Source: Jaenimonas drosophilae
Lineage: Eukaryota; Euglenozoa; Kinetoplastea; Trypanosomatida; Trypanosomatidae
DNA: 64,000 bases
NCBI GenBank assembly: GCA_030849065.1
Contig: JASAON010001602.1
Location: 17,939-81,938, forward strand
Direction of reading: 5' to 3'
The position numbers and the translations under genes are program-made. This document shows, one piece after another, positions 43,449 to 53,298 of the stretch; within the stretch, counting starts at the first letter, position 1, and every line of letters starts with the position of its first letter. Below the pieces are notes generated by a model that ran no database searches, was not told the origin of the DNA, and saw nothing but the letters and a program-made list of their open reading frames with translations.

Positions 43449-45285
43449 TCTGACCATTCAGCTTGAAGAATCTTTGCGTACACGTGGAAGCACAAATCAT
43501 CATCAACATCGTCGTCTTCCGGTTTGGAAGGATACCGCAGCTGCTGCGTTGCTCGACGCCTACTTGTGCGGCCGGTACCTCCATCACGATGATGTTGGTG
43601 ATGATGGTGCAACACAACAACAACAACAACATCATGATGATGATGCACGTCTCTTCACGTCTGTGGAGAAGAAGAAGTGGATGATGATGGCTTCTCATCA
43701 GCTGACGAGTGCTCCGCTCACCTACACCAAAATGGCGGTGTTGTTGCACCCGCTCTGCTACATTGATGCAGGAGATACTGATGCTGCGAACATCATATCC
43801 ACGGTCGTGGAGTTGGTGCTGAAGCGGCTGGAGCTACCCGCACTCATCCACGTTCATCGCGGGCGTTGTGATGAAGTTGTGGCGTGTGTGCGTGTGTGGA
43901 GCAATCTTCTTCACGTCTTCACAACGGCCAACCAAGGTACGAACAACAACATGAAGACCGCTGATCATCGTCGCAACCACACACTCTCACGGGCCATCAT
44001 TGAGTATCTGGAACGTGTTGTGCTTCCTGCTGTTCGTGCAGCAGCACAACATGCTGGCAGCACGTATACAACATCAACTACAACCACCACCACCACCACC
44101 ACCACCACATCATCCTCACCGACATCAACGTGTGCCATGCCTATTGTGGAGGAGTTGTTGGTCAATGCGGAGGTTTTGGTACGCTTCATGAGCACATTGA
44201 GCTCACCTCATCGTGATGATGATTTGCGACGTGTGTGCAGCTCCATGGCTGACTGTGTTCGCGCAGAAGAATTCATTTTTGTGTTGCCAACGCGTGTTAC
44301 ACAACGCTGGATGAGCTTGTGGAGCTGTGTGTTGGCCACCTACACACCGTGTGCCACCTTGGCCATGGAGAAGATGCTCGTGGAGCACAACACACTTCTC
44401 AACATCATTTCATCTGCAGAACGTCGCGTACATCTTCATGTTCAACGGCTGCAACAACTTTCCTTCGTGATTTATACGATGCCCGCACATGCCATGCATC
44501 GGGAGGTGCTGCACCTCGTGAGGGATCAGATGCAACAGATGCTGCGGACCTACGCACCAGACGTGCGCACACCAACGATGGAGGAGCTACATCAACGTTT
44601 TGTGTGGCTTGAACCACTCACGATGATGATGTTTCTCATGCGTGTGTGTCTGTGCAAGATGATGGAGCCGGCAGGATTGCACAGCTTCTGGCCCATGGTG
44701 TTGCCATGGATGATGGCGGTGTTGCGCATAGATGAGAGCTCAACAGCCACAACATCAGCGTCGCCCATCATCACGCAGAGTGTTTGCCATGCGCAGATGG
44801 AGGTGTTGCAGCTGTTGCGTCAGGCTGCCATCTCTGTTCCAGCGACGGCGGCCTCCTTCATGTGGGCCTTCACGTCGGATGAAGTACATCAAGATGATCA
44901 TGATCATGATGTGTTGCAGAGCTTCCGGCCACTATTGGCAGCTCTCGCAAGCCGATTAGGTGGAGGGATGAGCATGAGCACCATCATCAGCAACAACATG
45001 TGCGGATCGGAGATGTGTCGTGCCAACAAGGGCGGTGCGGCAATGAAGGAGGATGAAGATGAGCATCTGCCGTTGAGCTCGACGCTTCACCAACTCCGCA
45101 GTCGTACGGCACTCAGCCACTTTGCACACACAACAACAGCAACAACAACAACAACAGCAACATCAACGCTATGGAGTAGTGTTGCGTCTGCCTTCTGCGG
45201 ACCTCCAACCACTGTCTCACGTGAAGATGTGCTGCGGTGTGCGTTGGCACTACTCCACGACCACATCTCAATGCGTGGATGTTGA
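38950..45285 (+). CDS. DOP1: DOP1 (Dopey) homologue, endosome-Golgi trafficking scaffold
   Basis: A 2111-residue protein, the largest in the window. The N-terminal 270 residues follow the DOP1 N-domain closely in order: a helix with YTRFTHDLCAVF, a WSAQANTLVELM region, ERFLRVLWLNLSP, VQRKALELLRVYLEAVG, then YIMIGLLDLLPQAPMQLK and VLWMVMINVPDVRTPAL. The rest is alpha-helical throughout with many Leu-rich helices, as in DOP1. DOP1 works with MON2 in endosome-to-Golgi retrieval and organelle positioning; that role is from the family, not from this sequence. Dozens of loops are Ser, Asp, His, Gln or Thr tracts encoded by TCA, GAT, CAT, CAA and ACA/ACC repeats. It is unusually rich in Met and His. 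No frameshift breaks the 6.3-kb frame. Confidence 0.82.
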
Positions 45286-45411
45286 GGTGTGCTAGTCTTC
45301 CCTTCCCCCATACATCTTCACACGCACACACACACACACACAACGAAGCACCAATGATGATGAGAAGTCGCACTTGTCTTGTGTTTTGCCATTTTGCCAA
45401 TCATTCATCCA
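45286..45411. other. Intergenic spacer
   Basis: Short spacer with a (CA)n run at about 45320-45341; nothing else is seen. Confidence 0.6.
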
Positions 45412-45450
45412 TTCATGTTCTTCTTCTTCTTCTTTTCTTTTCACGATTAG
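45412..45450 (+). promoter_or_regulatory. Predicted trans-splice acceptor for the FAM161-like gene
   Basis: Long TTCTTCTTC/TTTTC tract, AG at 45449-45450. The next ATG in frame is 45521. Confidence 0.7.
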
Positions 45451-45520
45451 TGCCGAACACACACACACACAGATACGCACCTACACGTACATCATAGAGC
45501 AATCATCCTTCGCCACAAGG

Positions 45521-47980
45521 ATGGATGAACCAGTGTTTGCGGATGAGATGGAGCGCCTGCGCCTGGAGCAGCTCGCGCTCGAGCAACAGCTCGCCAACAT
45601 CGATGCCAACATGGCATACACGCTGCCCGCAGATGTGGTGAGCGACGATGCCACCAAAAAGGTGGCACACGTTCATGTTGTGGCGGATGTGAGTGCTGCT
45701 GCTGCTGCTGAACCAACATCATCGTTGAAGATGGATCGACGTGCGGTGATGCCCGTGAATGATGATGCTCACGATGTTGTTGCGGCAGAAGCTGCTGCGG
45801 AGCCCTCCTTGCGTGAGCGCATCGCCGACTTGGAGAAGATGCGTGCGCACTACAGCCGTGCTGCGCAACAATCCATGAATGCGTACCTCCGCACCATTCA
45901 TCACACGGATGATTATGCCAATCGCCGTGCCACGCAGTTGCAGCCACAACCGTTCAGCTTCAACGCACGTGAGCGTACCAAATCGGCTGGCATTCGTGAA
46001 GCACGTCGAGCACGTGAGCAACGTGAGCGTGAGGCCCAGGAACAAGAACAACAGCAACCATTTCGTGCAACACCGGTGCCACCAACAACATTCATGAATA
46101 AGTATGGCATCATGGTGGAGGAGTGGAAGGAGCGCAAGTCGGCCATGGAGATGTTGGCGAAGGAGCGCGCCGATTGTGCCAAGCGCGAGGCAGATTATGT
46201 ACGTCTTTCGGCGGAGGCACTACGCCACACCCGTGAAGATCTCCTCGGTGTACGTCGCCAGCCAACAACAGCACAACAGCGACGTGCTCAGAGTGTGGCT
46301 GAGAAGAAGAAGCGCCGTGCTGCCTCATCACCACACGCAGATGATGTGCCGATGGAGGTCCAACTACAGTTGTGGCCCTCCATCAAGGAGCATGAGCAGG
46401 TGCGGAAGGAACGCATCAAGGTTGTGGCGGCTGAACGTCGCGTGGATATCAACGCCCAATTCACGGAGATGATGCCGCTCATGAGCAGCCCAACACCGGC
46501 GAAGATTTATCAGCACACAACCGGCACACCGTTTGGCATTGGTCAGGCCATCACGGCAAGTGCTCCAGCACCAACACCATCACCAACAACAACAACACCA
46601 GCAGCAGCCGCAGCTGTTGTTTCTGGTGTTGTTGCTGTTGGCACGACGGCAGTGAGCCCCACAACGGCTGGTGGTGCTGCTGCTACTTGTGTTCCTCCGT
46701 CAAACTCTCCAACAACAGCTGTACCACCACCACCACCACCAACAACAACAACAGCAACAGCACCAACAGCAGCAGCACCACCTCCACCCGACAAGAAGGC
46801 GGAGCGCGAGGCCATGTACGTGAAGCATCATCCGCAACTTACGTTTCATCCAAAGGTCAAGCCCGGCGTACCAAACTTTCAGCAGTTGTGGGCCGCTGAC
46901 AAGGTGGAGCTCATTGAACGAAAACAGAAACGGCCAACAACAACACCAACTCCATTTCATCTCACCCCTTCACCAAAAGATGCCGTACGTGGCAAGAAGT
47001 ATGTACGCCAGACTGCATCACCACCACCACCTCCCCAACGTGCTCGAAGCGCGCCGAAGCGTGCGGTGGTGGCCAAGACGTTGAGCACAACATCAACCAA
47101 GGTTGGCACCACCACGACCACCACCACAACAGTGAAGAAGGACGCGGATGCCACCACCACCACAACAGAAGCACCTCCGACAACAACAACAGCCACAACA
47201 GCAGAAGCAGAAGCAGCAACAGCCAATGTTGGTGTGGAGGCCACAGCACCAACATCTGCCAAGATGAACCCATCACCGCATGGCACCCGCGCACACGCAC
47301 TCCGCACCGAGGCCATCTTCTCAAAATACATCAACAAGGTGGAGTTGGTTGATCACGTTGCGGAGCAAGACGCACGCTACCTGCAACAGGTTCATCAACG
47401 GCGGCGTGAGGTACGCAAACGCGTTGGCAAATATCTCGCCAACTACTCCGCCGATCATGATAGGGCCATTGCCAAGAAGGTGGCGACGTTGAAGCGGCAG
47501 ATGCGTGAAGCGGAGCACGACGCACGTGATCGGTTGATGGAGATGCATAAGCGCGTGCAATCGATGCCGCCTGTTTTTGCGGAACCAGTGCATTTGGCAG
47601 AGATGAGTAAGGCACGGGCAGAGACGGAGAAGGAGATTGTGGCGGCGTTGCGCGAAACAAAACTGGATGAACGCACGATCCGCGCCATCCTCGCGGCAGA
47701 GCCACCAACCTCTGCCACGGCAGAAGCAGATGCAACAACACCACCACCACCTCCAGCAACAACAACAACAACAGCAACGGCAAATGGTGCTGCTGAACCA
47801 TCGGCAACAACACCAGCGGTTGGAGATGGATCTCCTGGTGATGTACCTGCAGCAGATTCTGTTGGTGCTGCATCACCAACGGTGCCCGCACATACGTCTG
47901 CGCCATCGTCCGCTGTTTCATCGAGTAGCTCATCCGCCTACAGCGATAGCTTCGATTCATCCAGTTCAGATTCTGAGTAG
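45521..47980 (+). CDS. FAM161-family (UPF0564) ciliary/centriolar protein
   Basis: An 819-residue, highly charged coiled-coil protein. Two family landmarks are visible. At about 143-195 there is PFSFNARERTKSAG followed by a basic helix and PFRATPVPPTTFMNKYG, matching the PFxFxxRE...FxAxPxP pattern of FAM161. At about 445-485, KPGVPNFQQLW and TPTPFHLTPSP match the PDFxxL...KPFxL pattern. Helices follow at 610-720. FAM161A is a microtubule-binding protein of the inner centriole and connecting cilium, so a basal-body or axoneme role is likely in this flagellate. Between landmarks are Thr/Pro/Ala-rich disordered linkers encoded by ACA, CCA and GCA repeats. The C-terminus is Ser/Asp-rich. Confidence 0.83.
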   Translation: MDEPVFADEMERLRLEQLALEQQLANIDANMAYTLPADVVSDDATKKVAHVHVVADVSAAAAAEPTSSLKMDRRAVMPVNDDAHDVVAAEAAAEPSLRERIADLEKMRAHYSRAAQQSMNAYLRTIHHTDDYANRRATQLQPQPFSFNARERTKSAGIREARRAREQREREAQEQEQQQPFRATPVPPTTFMNKYGIMVEEWKERKSAMEMLAKERADCAKREADYVRLSAEALRHTREDLLGVRRQPTTAQQRRAQSVAEKKKRRAASSPHADDVPMEVQLQLWPSIKEHEQVRKERIKVVAAERRVDINAQFTEMMPLMSSPTPAKIYQHTTGTPFGIGQAITASAPAPTPSPTTTTPAAAAAVVSGVVAVGTTAVSPTTAGGAAATCVPPSNSPTTAVPPPPPPTTTTATAPTAAAPPPPDKKAEREAMYVKHHPQLTFHPKVKPGVPNFQQLWAADKVELIERKQKRPTTTPTPFHLTPSPKDAVRGKKYVRQTASPPPPPQRARSAPKRAVVAKTLSTTSTKVGTTTTTTTTVKKDADATTTTTEAPPTTTTATTAEAEAATANVGVEATAPTSAKMNPSPHGTRAHALRTEAIFSKYINKVELVDHVAEQDARYLQQVHQRRREVRKRVGKYLANYSADHDRAIAKKVATLKRQMREAEHDARDRLMEMHKRVQSMPPVFAEPVHLAEMSKARAETEKEIVAALRETKLDERTIRAILAAEPPTSATAEADATTPPPPPATTTTTATANGAAEPSATTPAVGDGSPGDVPAADSVGAASPTVPAHTSAPSSAVSSSSSSAYSDSFDSSSSDSE

Positions 47981-48042
47981 CATTCATAGATGATGATGAC
48001 GCATAGAGTGGCTGTACGTGTATGTGTGAAGAATGAGTGAGT

Positions 48043-48073
<31 letters not shown>

Positions 48074-48528
48074 ATCACATCACGCACATCATCATCAACA
48101 TGAACATTCATCATGTGCTCATGCACACATAGTTCTAGTCAGCGTGCTACCCATAGAGAGGTGGAGGTTTTCTGTTATTTCTTCTTCACCCATCACGAAT
48201 TTTTTTTTTTGGTTGTGTGCCACACACGTACGTGTTGGATGTGTGTGTACGTGGCCATCATGGGTGAGCTGCAGCTCCACATACATTCTTAATTGTACTC
48301 CTGCATTTGCATTCGCGCTGACAGAGATGCAACATGATGATTGATCATCATCATCTTAACGTTGCAACTTCATCGTCGTCATCTTCGCATCCTTTTTCTT
48401 GTCTGCTGAGATAGCCACAGGGAGTTTGGATTCTCTCCCACACACGCACGTACACACGTGCACCACCACAAACAACAACAACAACAACAACAACAACATC
48501 TTCTTCACAACGTCATCACAACATCATC
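47981..48528. other. Intergenic spacer and 5' leader
   Basis: (ATG)n at 48042-48074, a poly-T run at 48199-48210, and a CTTTTTCTTGTCTGCTGAG acceptor with AG at 48409-48410. The leader then carries (CAA)n at 48472-48498 before the ATG at 48529. Confidence 0.65.
48472..48498. repeat. (CAA)n run in a 5' leader
   Basis: About nine CAA units upstream of the 712-residue protein gene. Confidence 0.88.
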
Positions 48529-50667
48529 ATGACTGTGACGGAGAAGGTGCGGGCGATGTTGGTGGGCACCGGTGGTGCAGCCAAGATACGTCGATACGCA
48601 CATGCATCGATGCTCATTGTTGGTGGCCGCATGTTGCCAACTGGTTGTGAGTGCCTCCTGGCGGAACGAACAACCACCACAACAACATCACCATCATCAT
48701 CATCGTGGGGCAACGCACGTGATGATGACTCCACAACATCGCAGAAACAGAAACAGCCGCATCAACGACGCCGCCGTTTGGTACTACCACAAATGATCCC
48801 TGGCGTTGTTGTACGCGCACCACGACGTGCATGGGATGAGGTTCTACGCACACACAAGCTGCCAAAACAGTTTTACGTGTGTGGCAGAGCCCGTAAAGCT
48901 GCACATGTGGCACGTCGTGATGTTGTTGATGATGATGTGCGTGTTGCACCTCTTCCATGCGCACATGCTGCATCCACGTTGAATGGCTGCCGACGATGCC
49001 CGTGGATGTCTGTGGGCGATGCCATCTCCGCCGATACGAAGTTGGCGGTGTTGCGTTCCGCACTCGTATCTTTGCAACACTCATGCACGCTGATGGAGCC
49101 ATTCATCATCTCTATTCATCCACATCAGCTGCAGGAGCTCATCATGACGGTGGAGCTGCCATCATCATCATCATCATCGACGACCATGAACGCCGACGAT
49201 GAAAAGATGGCACCTGCAATGAAACATGAAGCTGAACCCGTTCGTATGCGTGTGTGGCCAACGACGAAGATGGACCCACTTCACTCATCATCATCATCAT
49301 CATCATCATCACCACGTGTTGGTGCGTTGATGGATGGTGATGGCTGCCTCCTCATGACTCTGGAGCAGAAGCGTCTGCGGTATTCCCTCGCACGGTGGGT
49401 GCAAAAACTCAGCACAACAGCGCAACAATCCATCCGACGCATCTTCATTCACCAACCTCGACGTGTGCCTGATGATGATGATGTTCGTCAGAACAACACC
49501 AACAACAACAAGAGTAGTGATGTGGTTGTGGTTGTGGAGCTGCAGAAGGACGTGCATCAGTGGGGCCCACAAAGCCCACTCTGTGGCCCATCACAACCCG
49601 CAGAGCACCTCTCCAGTGATGAGCAACAGCTCGTTGATGCTGTGATGGAGTCTGCGCAGCTCATTGCACGTGTTGTGGTGGCCGTTGTGTTCGCGCACAC
49701 ATCCGTCGATGGCCGACGTGTTGTTGGCGTGGGTGATGCGGATGGATGTGGCGGAGAGGTTGTCGCGGAGGTCTTGTACCCGGTGTGCGCTCGTGGAGTG
49801 AGGGTGATGAGCAACTCAGCATCCTCCGTGAAGTTGGCACAACAACAACAAGAACAAGATGCTTCTCAAGTGCTTCGGTCTGTTTCGGCATGGTGTGCGC
49901 CTCTCAACCGGACCCTTCGTGCGAGGATCTCTGCGTGGCCATCAACGCTACTTTATGAATCCGCATTGCGTGGACGTACCAACACCGATGCTTCATGTAC
50001 GTTGGCCAGCAACAACACCAACAACACGTTTTGGAGGCATGCAGGTGCGCTTGATGGTGCGTGTTCCTTGTTGCTGTCGTTGCTGATGGATGATGTTGGC
50101 CAACGCCTACAACGCACACGTGTGGCGTGGCTGGAGAGTTCGGTGATGATGGCAGAACAACATGGCCATTCACGCCATCAACATCAGCAGCGTCGTCGAG
50201 CAACAACGGATGAGTTCATCACGTGCGGTGTTGCGGATGCTATGGCTGGCCATCATCTTCTCTCCATCGCATTGCGGGCATTGATGGAGGAGGTTGTGTG
50301 TGATGGCCAACCATTGCAGATCATATCACCATCAACAACAACAACAACATCGTCATCATTGAACGTGTCTGCGGCTGATGTTGTTGTGTGCATGGCGCTG
50401 CTCAACCGTCCCAGCGGATCACTTCTTCTTGACCAACTACATCAGTGGCTGCATTCATCATCATCACCGTTGGAGGTGCGTCTTGTACTGTGCGAGTGCT
50501 CCACATCGATGGAGCTACACGCACTTCACCAGACGCTGGACTTCGTGTTTGCCAACTTACCAACGGAGTGGCATGTGAGTGACGTACGTGCATCCATCAT
50601 TGATGCGGATGTGTTGGCATCCTCCTTTGTTGGCTATGCGGTGCTCAGCCTACAACACCACAGATAA
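48529..50667 (+). CDS. Unrecognised 712-residue protein
   Basis: I do not recognise a family. The N-terminus has a glycine-containing segment (VGTGGAAKIRRYAHASML) and a short hydrophobic patch. The region around residues 145-165 has two CxxC/CxC-like elements (CRRCPW) that could bind metal. A helical stretch with LRSALVSLQHSC follows. The C-terminal 200 residues alternate helices and strands, with hydrophobic cores such as DVVVCMALLN and VRLVLCEC. Interspersed Ser, Asp, Asn and Thr tracts come from microsatellites. The frame is long, begins at the first ATG after a good splice acceptor and shows coding-type codon choice, so it is real, but no function can be offered. Confidence 0.75.
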   Translation: MTVTEKVRAMLVGTGGAAKIRRYAHASMLIVGGRMLPTGCECLLAERTTTTTTSPSSSSWGNARDDDSTTSQKQKQPHQRRRRLVLPQMIPGVVVRAPRRAWDEVLRTHKLPKQFYVCGRARKAAHVARRDVVDDDVRVAPLPCAHAASTLNGCRRCPWMSVGDAISADTKLAVLRSALVSLQHSCTLMEPFIISIHPHQLQELIMTVELPSSSSSSTTMNADDEKMAPAMKHEAEPVRMRVWPTTKMDPLHSSSSSSSSSPRVGALMDGDGCLLMTLEQKRLRYSLARWVQKLSTTAQQSIRRIFIHQPRRVPDDDDVRQNNTNNNKSSDVVVVVELQKDVHQWGPQSPLCGPSQPAEHLSSDEQQLVDAVMESAQLIARVVVAVVFAHTSVDGRRVVGVGDADGCGGEVVAEVLYPVCARGVRVMSNSASSVKLAQQQQEQDASQVLRSVSAWCAPLNRTLRARISAWPSTLLYESALRGRTNTDASCTLASNNTNNTFWRHAGALDGACSLLLSLLMDDVGQRLQRTRVAWLESSVMMAEQHGHSRHQHQQRRRATTDEFITCGVADAMAGHHLLSIALRALMEEVVCDGQPLQIISPSTTTTTSSSLNVSAADVVVCMALLNRPSGSLLLDQLHQWLHSSSSPLEVRLVLCECSTSMELHALHQTLDFVFANLPTEWHVSDVRASIIDADVLASSFVGYAVLSLQHHR

Positions 50668-50911
50668 TTTTCATCATCATCATCATCATGGTTGTGCTCA
50701 TATTGATGTTTGGCGGATTCACTCTTCTCACACAACCTCCATCATTCATCACCATGCTCTCTTCTACTCGTGTTGCAATGTTGTTGTTGTTGCTCATCAT
50801 CATCTCACTCATGTACATCTCCCCCCACATCATCAATCTTCATGCATAGATCAACACACACACACACCTCATTTCATATTCCAAACACCCAACACACCTA
50901 TCGAGTGAATT
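50668..50911. other. Intergenic spacer
   Basis: ATC and GTT repeats, then CTTCATGCATAG with AG at 50848-50849 as the likely splice acceptor. Confidence 0.55.
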
Positions 50912-51214
50912 ATGCTTCGTTGCACCGCTCTTCATCGCCGTATTCCGAGCATCTTCTTCCGCCATGCCGCGCAGAAGTCTGGCATCGCGCCGCGAAGTGC
51001 GTCGGATAGCGTTCGTGCAGGAAGCGCCGCCTTCGCACAATCTATGATGGGCGGAGCTGCGCAGGTTGGTGATGCACGCACATTCTTCGAGACATTTGCG
51101 GAGCTCCCAAAACGTTTTCAGCCAAAGTGTTTTGATGAAGTGGAGATGGAGACGGTGATGCTCGGTGGTGCTGCACCCTACACACCCAAGCACCTCCTCA
51201 AGAAGAAGAAGTAA
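50912..51214 (+). CDS. Small probable mitochondrial protein
   Basis: A 100-residue protein starting at the first ATG after a plausible acceptor. The first 40 residues contain seven Arg/Lys, several Ser and Ala and no acidic residue before the middle, which is a convincing mitochondrial presequence. A short mature part (about 55-95) holds FFETFAELPKRFQPKCFDEVEME and ends in a Lys tail (HLLKKKK). Codons are C/G-ending early on. No family is recognised; a small subunit of a mitochondrial complex is a guess. Confidence 0.78.
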   Translation: MLRCTALHRRIPSIFFRHAAQKSGIAPRSASDSVRAGSAAFAQSMMGGAAQVGDARTFFETFAELPKRFQPKCFDEVEMETVMLGGAAPYTPKHLLKKKK

Positions 51215-51795
51215 TTCATGATGATCAAGTTGATGACGATGACGATGATGATTGATGGATGCATGTTTGCCAAGTGCAACGTGGAGTGTATGCATGTGGC
51301 AGCGTAGTTAGGCAAAGTTATGGATGATGGCAGATTGCCGTGAATTTGTGAAGATGCGTGGTGATGTTGTCTCGATTGATGATGAATGTCTCATCATCAT
51401 CATCATCACCAACATCATCACCAACAACTCACGCACACGCTCAATCGCGTAGTTGCTGTTGTGCAGAGAACCTCCCAACGTTTTTTGTGGTTGTGTTGGT
51501 GCATGATTTGATGATGAAGGTCTGTGCTTCACCACATCTTCCTTGTTTTTCTTGAACGCTACCTGCATGAATCATGATCATGCGCATCAACATTATCATC
51601 ATCATTCTGTTGGACCCCACACATGAAGTACATGTGTGTCTTGTGTATGTTGCATCTCAACAACCTCCTCATTCATCATCTTTCATGCCACGCGTAGCTC
51701 CTTCACACGTTAAGCCTCTCCGTCACTGACTATTCCCCCCACATATCCTGTACAACAACATCAAAAGACAACACAACAACAACACCAAACCAAGG
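51215..51795. other. Intergenic spacer and 5' leader
   Basis: ATG/ATC repeats, then a CCTCATTCATCATC tract leading to CGCGTAG with AG at 51696-51697. The leader is CA-rich and nearly free of G (CAA repeats at 51761-51786). No gene is seen. Confidence 0.65.
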
Positions 51796-53298
51796 ATGCA
51801 CGCAGACCCCAACAACAGTCTCAAGGGTGGCAGCAAGTCAGGCTCCACCAAACCTCTCATCGTCACCCGCGGCCTTCAAGCGATCCTTGACAAGGACCTC
51901 CGCAAACGGGATGCCGATGCCGCCACAACCACAAAAACCACAAAAAAGAAGAAGTTGGTTGGACCTCCAGGCACCGCACCAAAGTTTGTCTTGTGCTACC
52001 TCTGCGGCAGGCAGTTTGGCTCCGCGAGCATTGATATTCATCGCCCACAGTGCTACCTGAAGAAGATGATTGAGTGGGAGCGCACCGGAACAGGTATTCG
52101 TGGCCCACGCCCCGTGGATCCGGAAACACACGAACGCCAAATGAAGGAGAGGCTCCAGGCACAAGCAGCAGCGGGAGATGGTCGTAGTGCCGTGGCAGGA
52201 AGCAAGATGAGTGATTCGGATGCGTACAACGCGATGCAGATGGATGCGTTCAATACCAACGGGTTGATGCCATGCCCGAATTGCGGGCGCACATTCTTGC
52301 CGGATCGCCTTCAGGTGCATCTGCGTAGCTGCCGCCCGGGAACGACGTCGAAGCCCGTTCGTAAAGCAGCCGCCAAAACAACAACAACAACAACTTCATC
52401 ATCATCGCCAACATCATCTTCACCTGCACCTGCTGCTGCTGCTGTTGCTGATGCAACAGCCCCACCTCCGCCTGCACCAAACACAACTGCAGCAGAACGG
52501 CCGATTGCGAGCAGCGGCAAGTACGTGGTGCCTGAAGGAGCAGATGCTGATGCAACTCCAACAACAACAACAACAACAACAAAGAATGTAGCAGCAGCAG
52601 CCAACACATCAACGCATGAAGAATCTAGTACCCAAGACCCGCGTTCGCCATCGCCCTCGTCTGCCAAGGCCAACACATCCGTGGAGAGGTCGTCAGAAGC
52701 ACCTACATCACCGCCACAAGAAACACCGGAAAAGAAGATTAAGTTCAACAATGTTTCTCACTTCAAGAATGTGCAATCCAAGCTGCAACTCAACAAGAAG
52801 GCCTCATCACCTCCATGTGGTGGTGGTGATGAGGTCGTTGAGATGCCTGGTGCACCATCTTCATCTGCTGCTGGACTCATCCCGTGCAAACACTGCGGCC
52901 GTACCTTTAATCCGGATCGTGTTGTTAAGCATGAATCCGTGTGCGCGGATCGCAACAAACCAACAACAACAACAACAACAACAACGAAGAAACCGGCGGA
53001 GATTAAGTCGAAGAAGGCAGCACCGGCGAAGAAGGCAACAACGAAGGCCGCCGCCACAACAACAACAACAGCGAAGGCCAAACCAACAACAACAACAACA
53101 GAAGTCAAGGCTGCTACGTCTGCGGCTGTTTCAACGGAGGCCACACCATCTCCTGAACGTTCTGCCGATGTTGTTGCGCAAGTATCTCCACGTACATCGG
53201 CCGTTGCTTTCTGCGGCGATTGCGGCGCGAAATTAACGGCGAGCGGCCAAAAGTTTTGCAATGCGTGCGGAGAGCGGCTGCCCGCACCGACGGAGTAG
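51796..53298 (+). CDS. C2HC zinc-finger protein (ZC2HC1-like) with C-terminal zinc ribbon
   Basis: A 500-residue protein. Three ZC2HC1-type fingers are visible: CYLCGRQFGSASIDIHRPQC (about 67-88), CPNCGRTFLPDRLQVHLRSC (about 160-180) and CKHCGRTFNPDRVVKHESVC (about 364-384). The last 30 residues hold a zinc ribbon, CGDCGAKL and CNACGERL. Fingers are separated by low-complexity Thr, Ala, Ser and Lys linkers from ACA and GCA repeats; a Lys/Ala stretch before the ribbon resembles a histone H1 tail. C2HC fingers of this type occur in several proteins conserved in flagellates. Partner and localisation are unknown. Confidence 0.88.
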   Translation: MHADPNNSLKGGSKSGSTKPLIVTRGLQAILDKDLRKRDADAATTTKTTKKKKLVGPPGTAPKFVLCYLCGRQFGSASIDIHRPQCYLKKMIEWERTGTGIRGPRPVDPETHERQMKERLQAQAAAGDGRSAVAGSKMSDSDAYNAMQMDAFNTNGLMPCPNCGRTFLPDRLQVHLRSCRPGTTSKPVRKAAAKTTTTTTSSSSPTSSSPAPAAAAVADATAPPPPAPNTTAAERPIASSGKYVVPEGADADATPTTTTTTTKNVAAAANTSTHEESSTQDPRSPSPSSAKANTSVERSSEAPTSPPQETPEKKIKFNNVSHFKNVQSKLQLNKKASSPPCGGGDEVVEMPGAPSSSAAGLIPCKHCGRTFNPDRVVKHESVCADRNKPTTTTTTTTKKPAEIKSKKAAPAKKATTKAAATTTTTAKAKPTTTTTEVKAATSAAVSTEATPSPERSADVVAQVSPRTSAVAFCGDCGAKLTASGQKFCNACGERLPAPTE

